This document shows, one piece after another, positions 17,454-25,641 of a stretch of DNA of 64,000 nucleotides (position 1 is its first letter; every line of letters starts with the position of its first letter). Source of the DNA: Streptomyces parvus (GTDB lineage Bacteria > Actinomycetota > Actinomycetes > Streptomycetales > Streptomycetaceae); contig NZ_CP135079.1 in assembly GCF_032121415.1 (NCBI RefSeq), positions 6,510,001 to 6,574,000 on the forward strand, given 5' to 3'. The notes under the pieces were generated by a model that saw only the letters and a program-made list of their open reading frames with translations, was not told the DNA's origin and did no database searches. The position numbers and the translations under genes are program-made.

Positions 17454-18272
17454 CTACGCGTGCCCGTCGGCGCGTGCCAGCCAGCGGCCGGCGTGCCGGG
17501 TCACCTCGATCGGACGGCCGAAGCAGGCCGTCATGCGCTCGGCCGTGAGAACGTCCTCGATCGCCCCGCGTGCCAGAACGCGCCCCTCGCGCAGCAGCAG
17601 GGCGTGACCGATGGCCAAAGAGAGCTCCTCCAGATGGTGGGTTACGGTCACCGTCGACAACTCGGGCCGGGACGAGGCGAGATGACGCATGGTGTCGAGG
17701 AGGTCCTCGCGCGAGGGCAGGTCGAGTGCGTTGAACGGCTCGTCGAGCAGCAGCAGCGCCGGGTCCGCCATGAGGGCGCGGGCGATGAGGATCCGGGCGC
17801 GCTGGCCACCCGAGCAGACGCCGTACTCACGGTCGGCGAGGTCCTTGATCTGGAGTTCGGCGAGCAGCGCGTGGGCCCGGTCGCGCACCTCGCCGTCGTA
17901 CTTCTTCCACAGCGGCTGGACCGTGCCGGAGTGGCCGGTGAGCACGACGCCGTGGCCCGTCAGGTCGCCCGGGACGCGCTGGGAGGTGGAGACGTGGCCG
18001 ATCAGGGCGCGCAGATCCCGCACGTCGACCCGGCCGAGCCGGTGGCCGAGGACCTCGACCGTGCCGGTCGTCGGGAATGCGGTGGCGCCGACGAGACGCA
18101 GGACACTGGTCTTTCCCGCCCCGTTGGGGCCGAGCAGCGCCCAGTGCTCGCCGGCCCGGACGGTCCAGTCGACGGCGTCGAGGATGACCTGGCCGCCGGT
18201 GTGGCGGCGCATGCTCACGCCGTCGAGGGCGGCGACCACGCGCCCGTGACCGGTGCCGGTGTTCCCGTCCAT
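17454..18272 (-). CDS. ABC transporter ATP-binding protein, stand-alone
   Basis: 272 residues from ATG 18272 (GAGGGGG upstream); an in-frame ATG at 18329 would add 19 residues and lacks a ribosome site. Walker A GPNGAGKTS, signature CSGGQRAR, Walker B LLLLDEPFNALD and the switch His in VTHHLEEL are all present. The layout resembles the ModF/YlmA-like ATPases that are found without a partner permease. No transmembrane component is encoded next to it, so the transported substrate or other role is unknown. TACCCT upstream of the shorter start is a possible -10 element. Confidence 0.87.
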   Translation of the reverse strand: MDGNTGTGHGRVVAALDGVSMRRHTGGQVILDAVDWTVRAGEHWALLGPNGAGKTSVLRLVGATAFPTTGTVEVLGHRLGRVDVRDLRALIGHVSTSQRVPGDLTGHGVVLTGHSGTVQPLWKKYDGEVRDRAHALLAELQIKDLADREYGVCSGGQRARILIARALMADPALLLLDEPFNALDLPSREDLLDTMRHLASSRPELSTVTVTHHLEELSLAIGHALLLREGRVLARGAIEDVLTAERMTACFGRPIEVTRHAGRWLARADGHA

Positions 18273-18404
18273 GGCGGTCCGCCCCCTCGCGTCGGTGTTC
18301 ACCGCACGAAGGGTAGCTGTAGACGGCATTTACGCGCGTGGGTGACTGCATCGCGGAATCGGGGGTCCGGCACCTGGCGCATGGGCTGCGCGGCACTGCG
18401 GACT

Positions 18405-18587
18405 TCAGCGCCGCGACAGCGCCAGCACGCTCAGCCCGAACATCAGGACGCCCAGGGGGAGATGCGCCGAGGGCATGTGCGCGATACCGACCGCCACCTG
18501 GACCGAGGCGAGGACCAGGAAGCCGACGGCGTGCCCGACGGGCCGGGGCGAGCCGCCGCCCGGCTTCCACGCCACCACAAGGTCTCA
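18405..18587 (-). pseudogene. C-terminal remnant of a small membrane protein
   Basis: Between the ABC ATPase and the sigma factor remnant a minus-strand frame of about 60 codons ends at TGA 18405-18407 and is closed upstream by a stop just beyond 18587. It encodes two hydrophobic segments (AVGFLVLASVQVAVGIAHM and LGVLMFGLSVLAL, followed by SRR) and looks like the tail of a four-helix membrane protein. There is no plausible start or N-terminal half, so it is read as the remainder of a deleted gene. Confidence 0.5.
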
Positions 18588-18631
18588 CCAGCCCGACGAC
18601 ATGGGACCGCGAAAGGTAAGGCGAGGCGGTC

Positions 18632-19463
18632 GTGAGCAGGGGGACGGCGGGGCAGCTCTTGAGCGGCGCCAACTGTTGAATGCGGCCTACCGGTTGCTCG
18701 GCTCGGTCGCCGAGTCCGAGGACGCCGTGCAGGAGGCCTACACACGCTGGTACGCGCTGCCGCGGGCCCGGCGGGAACGCTATGCCGGCGCGTGGCCGCC
18801 CGATCCGCTGCCCGAGCGCACCGAGTGGGGCCACGGCCCGAGCGCGGGTCTCGCCGACACCGCCGACCAGATGGTCCTGGACGAGTCGGTGACCACGGCC
18901 TCCCTCGTCGTCCTGGAGTCGATGACCCCTGCCGAGCGCGTCGCGTTCGTCCTGCACGACGTCTTCCGCTCCCCCTTCGCCGACATCGCCGCCGTCCTCG
19001 GCCGCAACCCCGCGGCCTGCGAGCAACTGGCCGCGTCCGCCCGGCGCCGGCTTCGCGCCGCGCGGGCCCCGGTGTCGGTGTCCGCGGACGGGCGGGCGGA
19101 CGCGGTGCGGCAGGTCAAAGAGGCGTGGGAGAGCAAAGACATCGCCGTTCTCGTCGACCTCCTCGACCCGGTCGCGGTGATGACCGCCGACGGCGGCGGC
19201 CTGGCCGGAGCCGCCCTGCGGCCGAGCGGCCGATCGAGGGCGGCGTGCGCATCGCCCGGTGGATGGTCGCCATCGCCGACAGGGCTCCGGGGCTCCGACT
19301 CCTGGAGCGGTCGGTCAACGGCGCGCCGGGCCTGGGTGGCCGACGTGACGGCGTCGTCAAGACCGTGGCCTCGTCCGACGTCACCGACGGCCGCGTCACC
19401 CGGATCCGGGCGGTCCGCAACCCGGAGAAGCTGGGGCCGTGGCCCCGCCCTGACATGTCCTGA
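18632..19463 (+). pseudogene. Decayed SigJ-type ECF sigma factor gene
   Basis: Homology to SigJ-like ECF sigma factors with a SnoaL-type C-terminal extension is spread over more than one frame. GTG 18632 opens VSRGTAGQLL, then the frame slips to ERRQLLNAAYRLLGSVAE (region 2.1). About 30 residues normally found between the ALP and RARRERY segments (region 2.4) are missing in frame. Region 4 (MTPAERVAFVLHDVF) is intact. The C-terminal extension is then thrown out of frame by a perfect 8-bp tandem duplication, GCGGCCGA at 19218-19225 and 19226-19233. It resumes as IEGGVRIARW and ends RAVRNPEKLGPWP before TGA 19461-19463. Three lesions make a functional product unlikely. Confidence 0.8.
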
Positions 19464-19490
19464 GCCGTGTCCGGCGACAAAGGGGGCCTC

Positions 19491-20150
19491 CTACTCGTAC
19501 CGGTACTTCAGCGATTCCGCTTCCCGCTGCTCGATGTCGGCGATCGTCAGCTCCGGCATCCGCAGCTGCGCCAGCGTCACCTCGGCCGAGGTCGGCTGGG
19601 CGTCCGCCGGCAGCCACTGCTCCGGCTTCCAGGCCCCGCTGCGCAGCAGCGACTTGGGGCAGTGCGGGTAGACCTCCTCGATCCCGACCACCAGCGCGCT
19701 GGCCGGCGGCTTGCCCACCGCGGTGAGCTGCGACAGCAGCTCCGGGCGGGTGGAGACGCAGGCCCGGCCGTTCACCCGGAGCGTCGTGGTGCGTCCCGGG
19801 ACGAAGAACAGCAGCCCGGCCCGTCCGGTCGCGATGACGTTCCGCAGGGTGTCCAGCCGCTTGTTGCCGGTCGCGTCCGGTATCGCCACCGTCCGCGCGT
19901 CCAGGACGGAGACGAACCCGGCCGGGCCGCCACGCGGCGAGACGTCGCAGTTGCCCTCGGCATCCGCGCTGGCGACCAGGACCAGTGACGAGCACCCGAC
20001 CAACCTCTGTGTCTGATCGGTGAGTTCGCTCATCTGCTTGCGGACGGCCGCGGCCCCGGGCAGTTCGTAGGCGCGGCGCAGCGCCTCCTGGTCGGTCACG
20101 GCGTCGAGGCGGAGCGAGTCGAAAGCGCTGCCTGCGAGGGGTGTCGTCAT
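19491..20150 (-). CDS. PPOX-class FMN-binding flavoprotein (MSMEG_1061/DR_2398 type)
   Basis: 219 residues with a pyridoxamine 5'-phosphate oxidase-like split barrel. GNCDVSPRGGPAGFV, the D-x-T-G-N-K-R-L-D-T-L-R-N segment and VNGRACVS are typical of the MSMEG_1061/DR_2398 group of FMN-dependent enzymes, whose members in actinobacteria are often F420/FMN reductases of unknown physiological substrate. The C-terminal third (CPKSLLRSGAWKPEQW) matches the group. The ATG lies at the 5' edge of the frame. It stands alone, convergent with the sigma factor remnant. Confidence 0.88.
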   Translation of the reverse strand: MTTPLAGSAFDSLRLDAVTDQEALRRAYELPGAAAVRKQMSELTDQTQRLVGCSSLVLVASADAEGNCDVSPRGGPAGFVSVLDARTVAIPDATGNKRLDTLRNVIATGRAGLLFFVPGRTTTLRVNGRACVSTRPELLSQLTAVGKPPASALVVGIEEVYPHCPKSLLRSGAWKPEQWLPADAQPTSAEVTLAQLRMPELTIADIEQREAESLKYRYE

Positions 20151-20215
20151 GCCTTTGACCTTAGGGCCTGTCGTCCTGGGGGCCCCGATCCCGGCCGGCG
20201 GGCACGGCCGGCCCG

Positions 20216-21256
20216 TCAGTACGGCGGCAGGCGCAGCGCTCCCGTGCCCTCGCGGATGTCATGGACGAGGCGGATCTTCCCCACCGGACGGCCGCGCTCG
20301 TCCGTCGTCACCAGCGCCGCGTCGTCGGCGTTGACGCACCGCCCGCCCGCCCCCGGCTCGGGGCAGAACAGGACGTAGCCGGTCTGCCGGTCCACACGGC
20401 CAGGCTCCAGCCGCCAGATCCACTGGTAGTCGCTCACGACCACCCGGGGGTAGGTGGCACGCAGCTGCTCCTTCACCGCGTTCTGCACGGTGTCGCCGAA
20501 CTTCTGCCTCTCCCGGAACGGGCGGACGATCCTGGCGCTGCCCGTCGTGTCGACCCGGCCCGCCTCGATCTCGTAACTCGCCGAGAAGTAGGCGTGCTGG
20601 GTGAGCGAGGCCAGGAGGTCCGACCGGGTCAGCCGCATCACCGTCGGCCAGGAATCCTTGCCCCGGTCACGCCGGTCGGCGGCCCACGGGGAGACCACGT
20701 TCACGTACGAGGCCCGCGCCTTCGCCAACGCGCTGTCTGCCCCGCTCGCCGCGGCCCACCGCTGGACGCACTCCCCGATCTCGCCGAGCACCTTCGTCAC
20801 GGTGGCGTTCGTCAGCTCGGCCACCACGTAGGGCGGGGTGCCGGTGGGGCCCAGGGCGACGACCTCGTAGCCGCAGGCGTCGAAAGCGCCCCGGAGCGTA
20901 CGGAAGTCTTCCGCCTGCTGCCGCCCGCGCTTCACGGCCTCGGCCAGAACGCCCGCGCACTCCTTCCGGTCGCACAGGCCCCGGTCCGCCTCGTCGGTGT
21001 CGATACGGAGCCGGACCACGGCGTCGCGGTCGTCGGTCACCGCGAACGTGACCTCCGAGCCGCCGGAACCCGGGAAGAGCGTGCGGGCCCCGATCGCCTT
21101 GAGCTGCCCGGGGAAGTACTTCTCGGCCAGTTCCTCGGCCGCCCGGCGGTCGTCCTTCGTGTCCACCACCCCGCATGCGCCCACCGCCACGACCAGCGAA
21201 CCCACCAGTGCGCCGGTGAGCGCGGCTCTCCACCGTCTGCGGCGTGATCCGGCCAT
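20216..21256 (-). CDS. Secreted lipoprotein, SCO7460-like family, function unknown
   Basis: 346 residues. N-terminal RRRRWR is followed by a hydrophobic stretch and the lipobox-like VAVGAC near residue 27, so it is probably exported and lipid-anchored. The remainder is a mixed soluble domain with no enzyme motif that I recognise; four further Cys residues (in CDRKEC, DACGYE and EC) could form disulfides. The ATG at 21256 has a strong GGAGGAG site 7 bases upstream; the frame continues to 21325 but without a ribosome site. It faces away from the protease gene. Confidence 0.75.
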   Translation of the reverse strand: MAGSRRRRWRAALTGALVGSLVVAVGACGVVDTKDDRRAAEELAEKYFPGQLKAIGARTLFPGSGGSEVTFAVTDDRDAVVRLRIDTDEADRGLCDRKECAGVLAEAVKRGRQQAEDFRTLRGAFDACGYEVVALGPTGTPPYVVAELTNATVTKVLGEIGECVQRWAAASGADSALAKARASYVNVVSPWAADRRDRGKDSWPTVMRLTRSDLLASLTQHAYFSASYEIEAGRVDTTGSARIVRPFRERQKFGDTVQNAVKEQLRATYPRVVVSDYQWIWRLEPGRVDRQTGYVLFCPEPGAGGRCVNADDAALVTTDERGRPVGKIRLVHDIREGTGALRLPPY

Positions 21257-21452
21257 GATCTGCTCCTCCACCTGGTCCTGCCATCGGGTGCTGCCCCGTG
21301 TTCCTGCGACCGTAGGGTCGGCCACCGCCGGGCCGGATGAGTACGCCTACTCAACCCCGGTGCGCACAGCGCCCCGACCCCCTCCCGGGCACCTCCTGTC
21401 ATTGGCATGGACCTGACTCTTGAACTCCGCTACAGTCCGGGAACGGCACATC

Positions 21453-21466
21453 TGAGAGCGCTCTCA
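21453..21466. promoter_or_regulatory. LacI-type palindrome upstream of the secreted protease gene
   Basis: TGAGAGCGCTCTCA is a perfect 14-bp palindrome 79 bases upstream of the protease TTG start. It shares the 12-bp core GAGAGCGCTCTC with the palindrome upstream of the LacI-family gene at 34608-34621 and resembles the GAGCGCTC-centred operators of actinobacterial LacI regulators such as CebR. Confidence 0.6.
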
Positions 21467-21544
21467 AAGGCCCGATCGGATCGCGCTCCCGGACGCCTCC
21501 CGTTCCACCCCCACGTCGTTGGAACAACAGGAAGGGTCACTCCC

Positions 21545-22687
21545 TTGAGACACGCAACCCTGCTGCGGACCGGTCTGTCCGCGCTCCTGGTGATCGGAGC
21601 CTGGACCGCCGCCGGTCCGGTGTCCGCCTCCGCCGCGCCCGCCCCCGCCGAACCTCCCGCCTCCGCCGCCCTGCTCTCCGCGATGCAGCGCGACCTCGGC
21701 CTCACCGAGAAGCAGGCACTCACCCGGCTCGCCGACGAGAAGGCTGCCACCGCACTGGAGAAGAAGGCGCAGCGCGCCGCCGGCTCCGCCTTCGGGGGCT
21801 CCTGGCTCGACGCGAAGACCGGCAGGCTGACCATCGCTGTCACCGCCGCCGAGAAGGCCGAAGCCGTACGGGCGACCGGTGCCGACACCCGGCTCGTCGA
21901 GCACTCGGCCAAGAGCCTCGACGCGGCCAAGGCGCGGATCGACGCCCTGAAAGCCCCGTCCGGTGTGAGCAGTTGGCACGTCGATCCGGCCACCAGTCGC
22001 GTGGTCGTGAACGTCGTCGCCGCAGAGCGGACTGACAACGATGTCCGCGCCTTCGTCGCCAAGGCCCGCAAAGCCGGTCCCGTCACGGTGAGGACGACCG
22101 CCGAGGCTCCGCAGACCTTCGCCGCCGGAACGGTCGGTGGCGACCCGTACTACACGGGCAACGTCCGCTGTTCCATCGGCTTCTCCGTGCACGGCGGCTT
22201 CGTCACCGCCGGCCACTGCGGCGGCGTCGGCCAGCAGGTCCGTGGCTGGGACAACTCCTACATAGGCAACTTCCAGGGCTCGTCCTTCCCCGGTAATGAC
22301 TACGCCTGGGTGAATGTCGGCAGCGGCTGGTGGACCGTCCCGGTCGTGCTCGGTTGGGGCACCGTCCCGGACCAGCTCGTCCGCGGCTCGAACGAGGCCC
22401 CGATCGGCGCCTCGATCTGCCGCTCCGGGTCCACCACGCGGTGGCACTGCGGCCGCGTCCTCGCGAAGAACGAGACCGTCAACTACAGCCAGGGCGCCGT
22501 CCACCAGATGACCAAGACGAGCGTCTGCGCCCAGGGCGGCGACTCCGGTGGCTCGTTCATCAGCGGCGACCAGGCCCAGGGCGTCACCTCCGGCGGCTGG
22601 GGCAACTGCACCAGCGGTGGCGAGACCTGGTACCAGCCGATCAACGAGATCCTCAACCGGTACGGACTGAGGCTGCACACCGCGTGA
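21545..22687 (+). CDS. Secreted S1-family (streptogrisin/alpha-lytic type) serine protease precursor
   Basis: 380 residues from TTG 21545, which has AGGAAGGG upstream and starts a normal signal peptide (R-H-A-T-L-L-R-T then a hydrophobic core ending near ASAAPAPA). Upstream in-frame codons give an Arg-rich leader and are unlikely. A pro-region of about 150 residues with repeated short domains precedes the mature chymotrypsin-like domain. The catalytic triad is His in TAGHCG (about residue 222), Asp in GNDYAWV (about 250) and Ser in GGDSGGS (about 334). Cys pairs in that domain fit the disulfides of streptogrisins. Function: extracellular proteolysis in the mycelial life cycle or nutrition. 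Confidence 0.93.
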   Translation: MRHATLLRTGLSALLVIGAWTAAGPVSASAAPAPAEPPASAALLSAMQRDLGLTEKQALTRLADEKAATALEKKAQRAAGSAFGGSWLDAKTGRLTIAVTAAEKAEAVRATGADTRLVEHSAKSLDAAKARIDALKAPSGVSSWHVDPATSRVVVNVVAAERTDNDVRAFVAKARKAGPVTVRTTAEAPQTFAAGTVGGDPYYTGNVRCSIGFSVHGGFVTAGHCGGVGQQVRGWDNSYIGNFQGSSFPGNDYAWVNVGSGWWTVPVVLGWGTVPDQLVRGSNEAPIGASICRSGSTTRWHCGRVLAKNETVNYSQGAVHQMTKTSVCAQGGDSGGSFISGDQAQGVTSGGWGNCTSGGETWYQPINEILNRYGLRLHTA

Positions 22688-22755
22688 TCCGGGGGATCCG
22701 TCCCGCCGTCCTCCCCGGCGGAGCGGGCCCCGGCAGTGCGACGTAAGACCAGTGA

Positions 22756-22781
22756 GCGGCCCCGCCGGTGTGCGGGGCCGC
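22756..22781 (+). terminator. Terminator after the protease gene
   Basis: Perfect 10-bp stem GCGGCCCCGC / GCGGGGCCGC with a 6-base loop, 68 bases after the stop, followed by TTCCTTGT. Confidence 0.75.
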
Positions 22782-22829
22782 TTCCTTGTGCGGGCGGGCG
22801 CGGGCCGCGAGGCGGGCGCGGGTGCGCGG

Positions 22830-23262
22830 TGGCCCCGGGTGCCGACGGGAAGGGCAACGTCGGCATCGAGACGAAGTCCTTCACGGTGGTTCCGCCTCCG
22901 GCAAGCCCGCCGACGCCTCGTCGTTCCAGCCGGAGAGCGCCGGCTGCCCCTGCCCGGCGGCCAACGCTGTCGACGGCTCCTTCGACACCCGCTGGGCCGG
23001 CGACTGGGCCGACAACTTGGGCGCGACCACCTCCTTCGACCACGTCCAGCTGGCCTGGGAGGCGGCGTACGCCAGGGCGTACACGGTCCAGACCTCGGAC
23101 AACGGCCAGGACTGGGACGCCGTCCACACCGAGTCGGCGGGCAACGGCGGCATCGATGACATCCAGGTCACCGGCAACGCGCGCTACGTCCGTGTGAGCG
23201 CCTTTGAGCGCGGCACACCGTGGGGCTACTCGCTCTACGAGTTCGGCGTCTACCGGCGCTGA
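22830..23262 (+). pseudogene. Remnant of a discoidin (F5/8 type C) carbohydrate-binding domain
   Basis: From about 22900 to TGA 23260-23262 one frame encodes an almost complete F5/8 type C domain: CPCPAANAVDGSFDTRWAG, FDHVQLAWEAAYARAYTV, QTSDNGQDWDAV, then ARYVRVSAFERGTPWGYSLYEFGVY. This domain usually ends secreted glycoside hydrolases. The preceding ADGKGNVGIETKSFTVV lies in a different frame, and no start, signal peptide or catalytic domain exists between it and the terminator at 22756-22781. It is read as the tail of a deleted, frameshifted enzyme gene. Confidence 0.65.
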
Positions 23263-23318
23263 CCCTGCGGGTCCGCGAGCCCCTCCGCGCCGTCCCGTCC
23301 CCGCTGTCGGCGCGGCGG

Positions 23319-23360
23319 GAGCCCGCGGCGGCCACGGACATCCGTGGCCGCCGCGGGCTC
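23319..23360. terminator. Very strong hairpin upstream of the PEP mutase family gene
   Basis: A perfect 20-bp stem (23319-23338 with 23341-23360) follows the discoidin remnant by 56 bases. It is most simply the old terminator of the lost gene and would insulate the next one. Confidence 0.75.
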
Positions 23361-23387
23361 GTCTCGCTGTTCGCCCGGGATGCGGGG

Positions 23388-23393
23388 TAGCGT
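23388..23393 (+). promoter_or_regulatory. Possible leaderless -10 element
   Basis: TAGCGT lies exactly 7 bases before the ATG at 23401, the spacing seen when transcription begins at the start codon. No GGAGG-like site is present between them, which agrees with a leaderless mRNA. Confidence 0.45.
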
Positions 23394-23400
23394 CCTCGGC

Positions 23401-24168
23401 ATGGACTTTCGAACCACTGTCGAGCGCGCTGAGCGCCTCAAGCAACTGCACGCCGAACACCAGCCGCTCGTGCTGCCCACCGTCTGGGACGTCTGGTCCG
23501 CGCGGACCGCGGCCGCCGCGGGCTTCCCCGCGCTGACCATCGGCAGCCATCCGCTCGCCGACTCCCGCGGGGCCGAGGACCAGGAGGGCCAGACCTTCGA
23601 GGAGGTGCTCGCCGCCGTCAGGCCGATCATCGCGGCGGTCGACGTCCCCGTCTCCGTGGACCTGGAGTCCGGCTACGGCCAGAAGCCCGCGGATCTCGTC
23701 GCCGGTCTCATCGAGGCCGGCGGGGTCGGCCTCAACATCGAGGACACCGTCCACTCGGAGGGCGGACGCGTGCGCAGCACGCAGGAGCACGCGAGCTACG
23801 TCGCGGGGCTGCGCGCGGCGGCCGACGACGCGGGGGTCCCGGTCTGGGTCAACGGGCGCACCGACCTCTTCGTGCACGCGGAGAACCCCTCCGCCGTCCT
23901 CGACGAGGTGATCGAGCGACTGCGGGCCCTGGAACAGGCCGGTGCCGACAGCGTCTACCCGGTGCGCATCCAGGACGACGACGAACTGCTCGCGGCGGTG
24001 ACCGCGGCCGTCGCCGTTCCGGTGAACACCACGGCGCACCCGGTCAAGCACGACCTGGAGCGCTTCCGCCGCCTCGGCGTCGGCCGCATCACCTACGGTC
24101 CGCTGCTGCAGTTCGCGTTGACGGACGCGATGAAGGACATGCTGAAGCCGTGGACGCCCTCCTCCTAG
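23401..24168 (+). CDS. Isocitrate lyase/PEP mutase superfamily enzyme
   Basis: 255 residues, TIM barrel. The N-terminal VLPTVWDVWSARTAAAAGFPALTIGS and the segments SVDLESGYGQ, GLNIEDT and VWVNGRTDLF match the PEP mutase/ICL superfamily; the Asp and Glu residues in the last blocks bind Mg and the carboxylate substrate. It lacks the KKCGH-type catalytic Cys loop of isocitrate or methylisocitrate lyases, so an oxaloacetate-hydrolase, carboxyphosphoenolpyruvate-mutase-like or lyase activity on a small keto acid is more likely. The substrate is unknown. It converges with the beta-glucosidase gene across a hairpin. Confidence 0.85.
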   Translation: MDFRTTVERAERLKQLHAEHQPLVLPTVWDVWSARTAAAAGFPALTIGSHPLADSRGAEDQEGQTFEEVLAAVRPIIAAVDVPVSVDLESGYGQKPADLVAGLIEAGGVGLNIEDTVHSEGGRVRSTQEHASYVAGLRAAADDAGVPVWVNGRTDLFVHAENPSAVLDEVIERLRALEQAGADSVYPVRIQDDDELLAAVTAAVAVPVNTTAHPVKHDLERFRRLGVGRITYGPLLQFALTDAMKDMLKPWTPSS

Positions 24169-24189
24169 AGGCCGCCCGGCGACGCGAAG

Positions 24190-24231
24190 AGCCCTTCGGC
24201 CGCGGCGAGAACGCGCCGCGGCCGGAGGGCT
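24190..24231. terminator. Bidirectional terminator between convergent genes
   Basis: AGCCCTTCGGCCGCGGCG (24190-24207) pairs with CGCCGCGGCCGGAGGGCT (24214-24231) with one mismatch and a 6-base loop. It ends both the PEP mutase family gene and the sugar operon. Confidence 0.7.
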
Positions 24232-24255
24232 GCCGGGAGGAGCGGGGGAGAGGGG

Positions 24256-25641
24256 TCAGGCGGCCGTGCGGCCGTCGCGGCGCTCCGCGTGTTCCCGGAC
24301 CAGTTCCGCGTACCGGAGCCCGCTGCTCTTGACCGTACGGCGCTGGGTCGCGTAGTCCACGTGGACCAGGCCGAACCGCTTGTCGTAGCCGTACGCCCAC
24401 TCGAAGTTGTCCATCAGGGACCAGGCGAAGTACCCGGCCAGCGGGGCGCCCTCGGCGACCGCGCGGGCGCAGGCGGCGAGGTGCTCCTCCAGATACCGGA
24501 CGCGCTCCGGGTCGTGCACCGAACCGTCCGCCGCGACGACGTCCTCGTACGCGGAACCGTTCTCGGTGACGTAGATCCGCCGGACGCCGTACTCCTCGGT
24601 CAGCCGCAGCAGCAGCTGCTCCAGGCCCTCCGCGTGGACCTCCCAGTCCATGTGGGTGAGCCGGGCGCCGGGGACGGAGACCTGCCTGGCGTGCGGTGCG
24701 GCCCCGTCGGGGTCGGCGGTGACGATCTGTCGGAAATAGTAGTTCAGCCCCAGCCAGTCCAGTGGGGCCGCGATCGTCTCCAAGTCGCCCGGCTGTACCG
24801 GGAGTTCGACGCCGTACTCCTCGACCATGTCCTGCGGGTGGCCGCGCCCCAGGATCGGGTCCAGCCACCACCGGTTGATGTGGCCGTCGGCGCGGCGGGC
24901 GGCGGCGAGGTCGGCCTCGCTCGCGCTCGCCGGCTCGATCGGGCTGAGGTTGTTGACGATGCCGACCCGGGCGTCCGAGGAGGCCGCCCGGATCGCCTGA
25001 ACGGCGAGACCGTGGCCCAGATGCAGGTGGTAGGAGGCGCGCACGGCGGCGGTGAGGTCGGTGAGGCCCGGCGCCATCCGGCCCTCCAGGTGCCCGATCC
25101 AGGCCGAGCACAGCGGCTCGTTGAGCGTCGCCCAGTCCTTGACCCGGTCGCCGAGGCGCTCCACCACAGGGGAGGCGTACGCCGCGAAGTGCTCCGAGGT
25201 CTCCCGTACGGTCCAGCCGCCCCGGTCCTGGAGCACCTGCGGCAGATCCCAGTGGTAGAGCGTGGCGAACGGGGTGACGCCCGCCTCCAGCAGACCGTCC
25301 ACGAGCCGGTCGTAGAAGTCCAGGCCCGCCTTGTTGACCGGTCCGTCGCCGCCGGGCACGACGCGTGGCCAGGCGATCGAGAAGCGGTAGGCGTCCGCGC
25401 CGAGCCGCTTGATCAGGCCGATGTCCTCGGGCACCCGGTGGTAGTGGTCGCAGGCGATGTCACCGGTGTCGCCGCCGTCGATCTTGCCGGGGGTGTGCGA
25501 GAACGTGTCCCAGATGGAGGGGGAGCGCCCGTCCTCGGCCACGGCTCCCTCGATCTGGTACGCGGCGGTGGCGACGCCCCAGGTGAAGTCGGCCGGGAGT
25601 GCGTTGAGGTCGGACACGTACTGCCTTTCTGTGGAGGTCAC
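24256..25641 (-). CDS. GH1 beta-glucosidase
   Basis: 461 residues from GTG 25641, which overlaps the permease stop (GTGA); GTG 25617 with GAAAGG upstream is an equally good start and gives 453. The N-terminal signature FTWGVATAAYQIEGA is intact. The acid/base Glu sits in TLNEP (about residue 174) and the nucleophile Glu in YVTENGSAYED (about 359). GH1 enzymes hydrolyse beta-glucosides such as cellobiose inside the cell. As the last gene of the ABC importer operon, it would cleave the imported disaccharide. There is no signal peptide. Confidence 0.95.
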   Translation of the reverse strand: MTSTERQYVSDLNALPADFTWGVATAAYQIEGAVAEDGRSPSIWDTFSHTPGKIDGGDTGDIACDHYHRVPEDIGLIKRLGADAYRFSIAWPRVVPGGDGPVNKAGLDFYDRLVDGLLEAGVTPFATLYHWDLPQVLQDRGGWTVRETSEHFAAYASPVVERLGDRVKDWATLNEPLCSAWIGHLEGRMAPGLTDLTAAVRASYHLHLGHGLAVQAIRAASSDARVGIVNNLSPIEPASASEADLAAARRADGHINRWWLDPILGRGHPQDMVEEYGVELPVQPGDLETIAAPLDWLGLNYYFRQIVTADPDGAAPHARQVSVPGARLTHMDWEVHAEGLEQLLLRLTEEYGVRRIYVTENGSAYEDVVAADGSVHDPERVRYLEEHLAACARAVAEGAPLAGYFAWSLMDNFEWAYGYDKRFGLVHVDYATQRRTVKSSGLRYAELVREHAERRDGRTAA

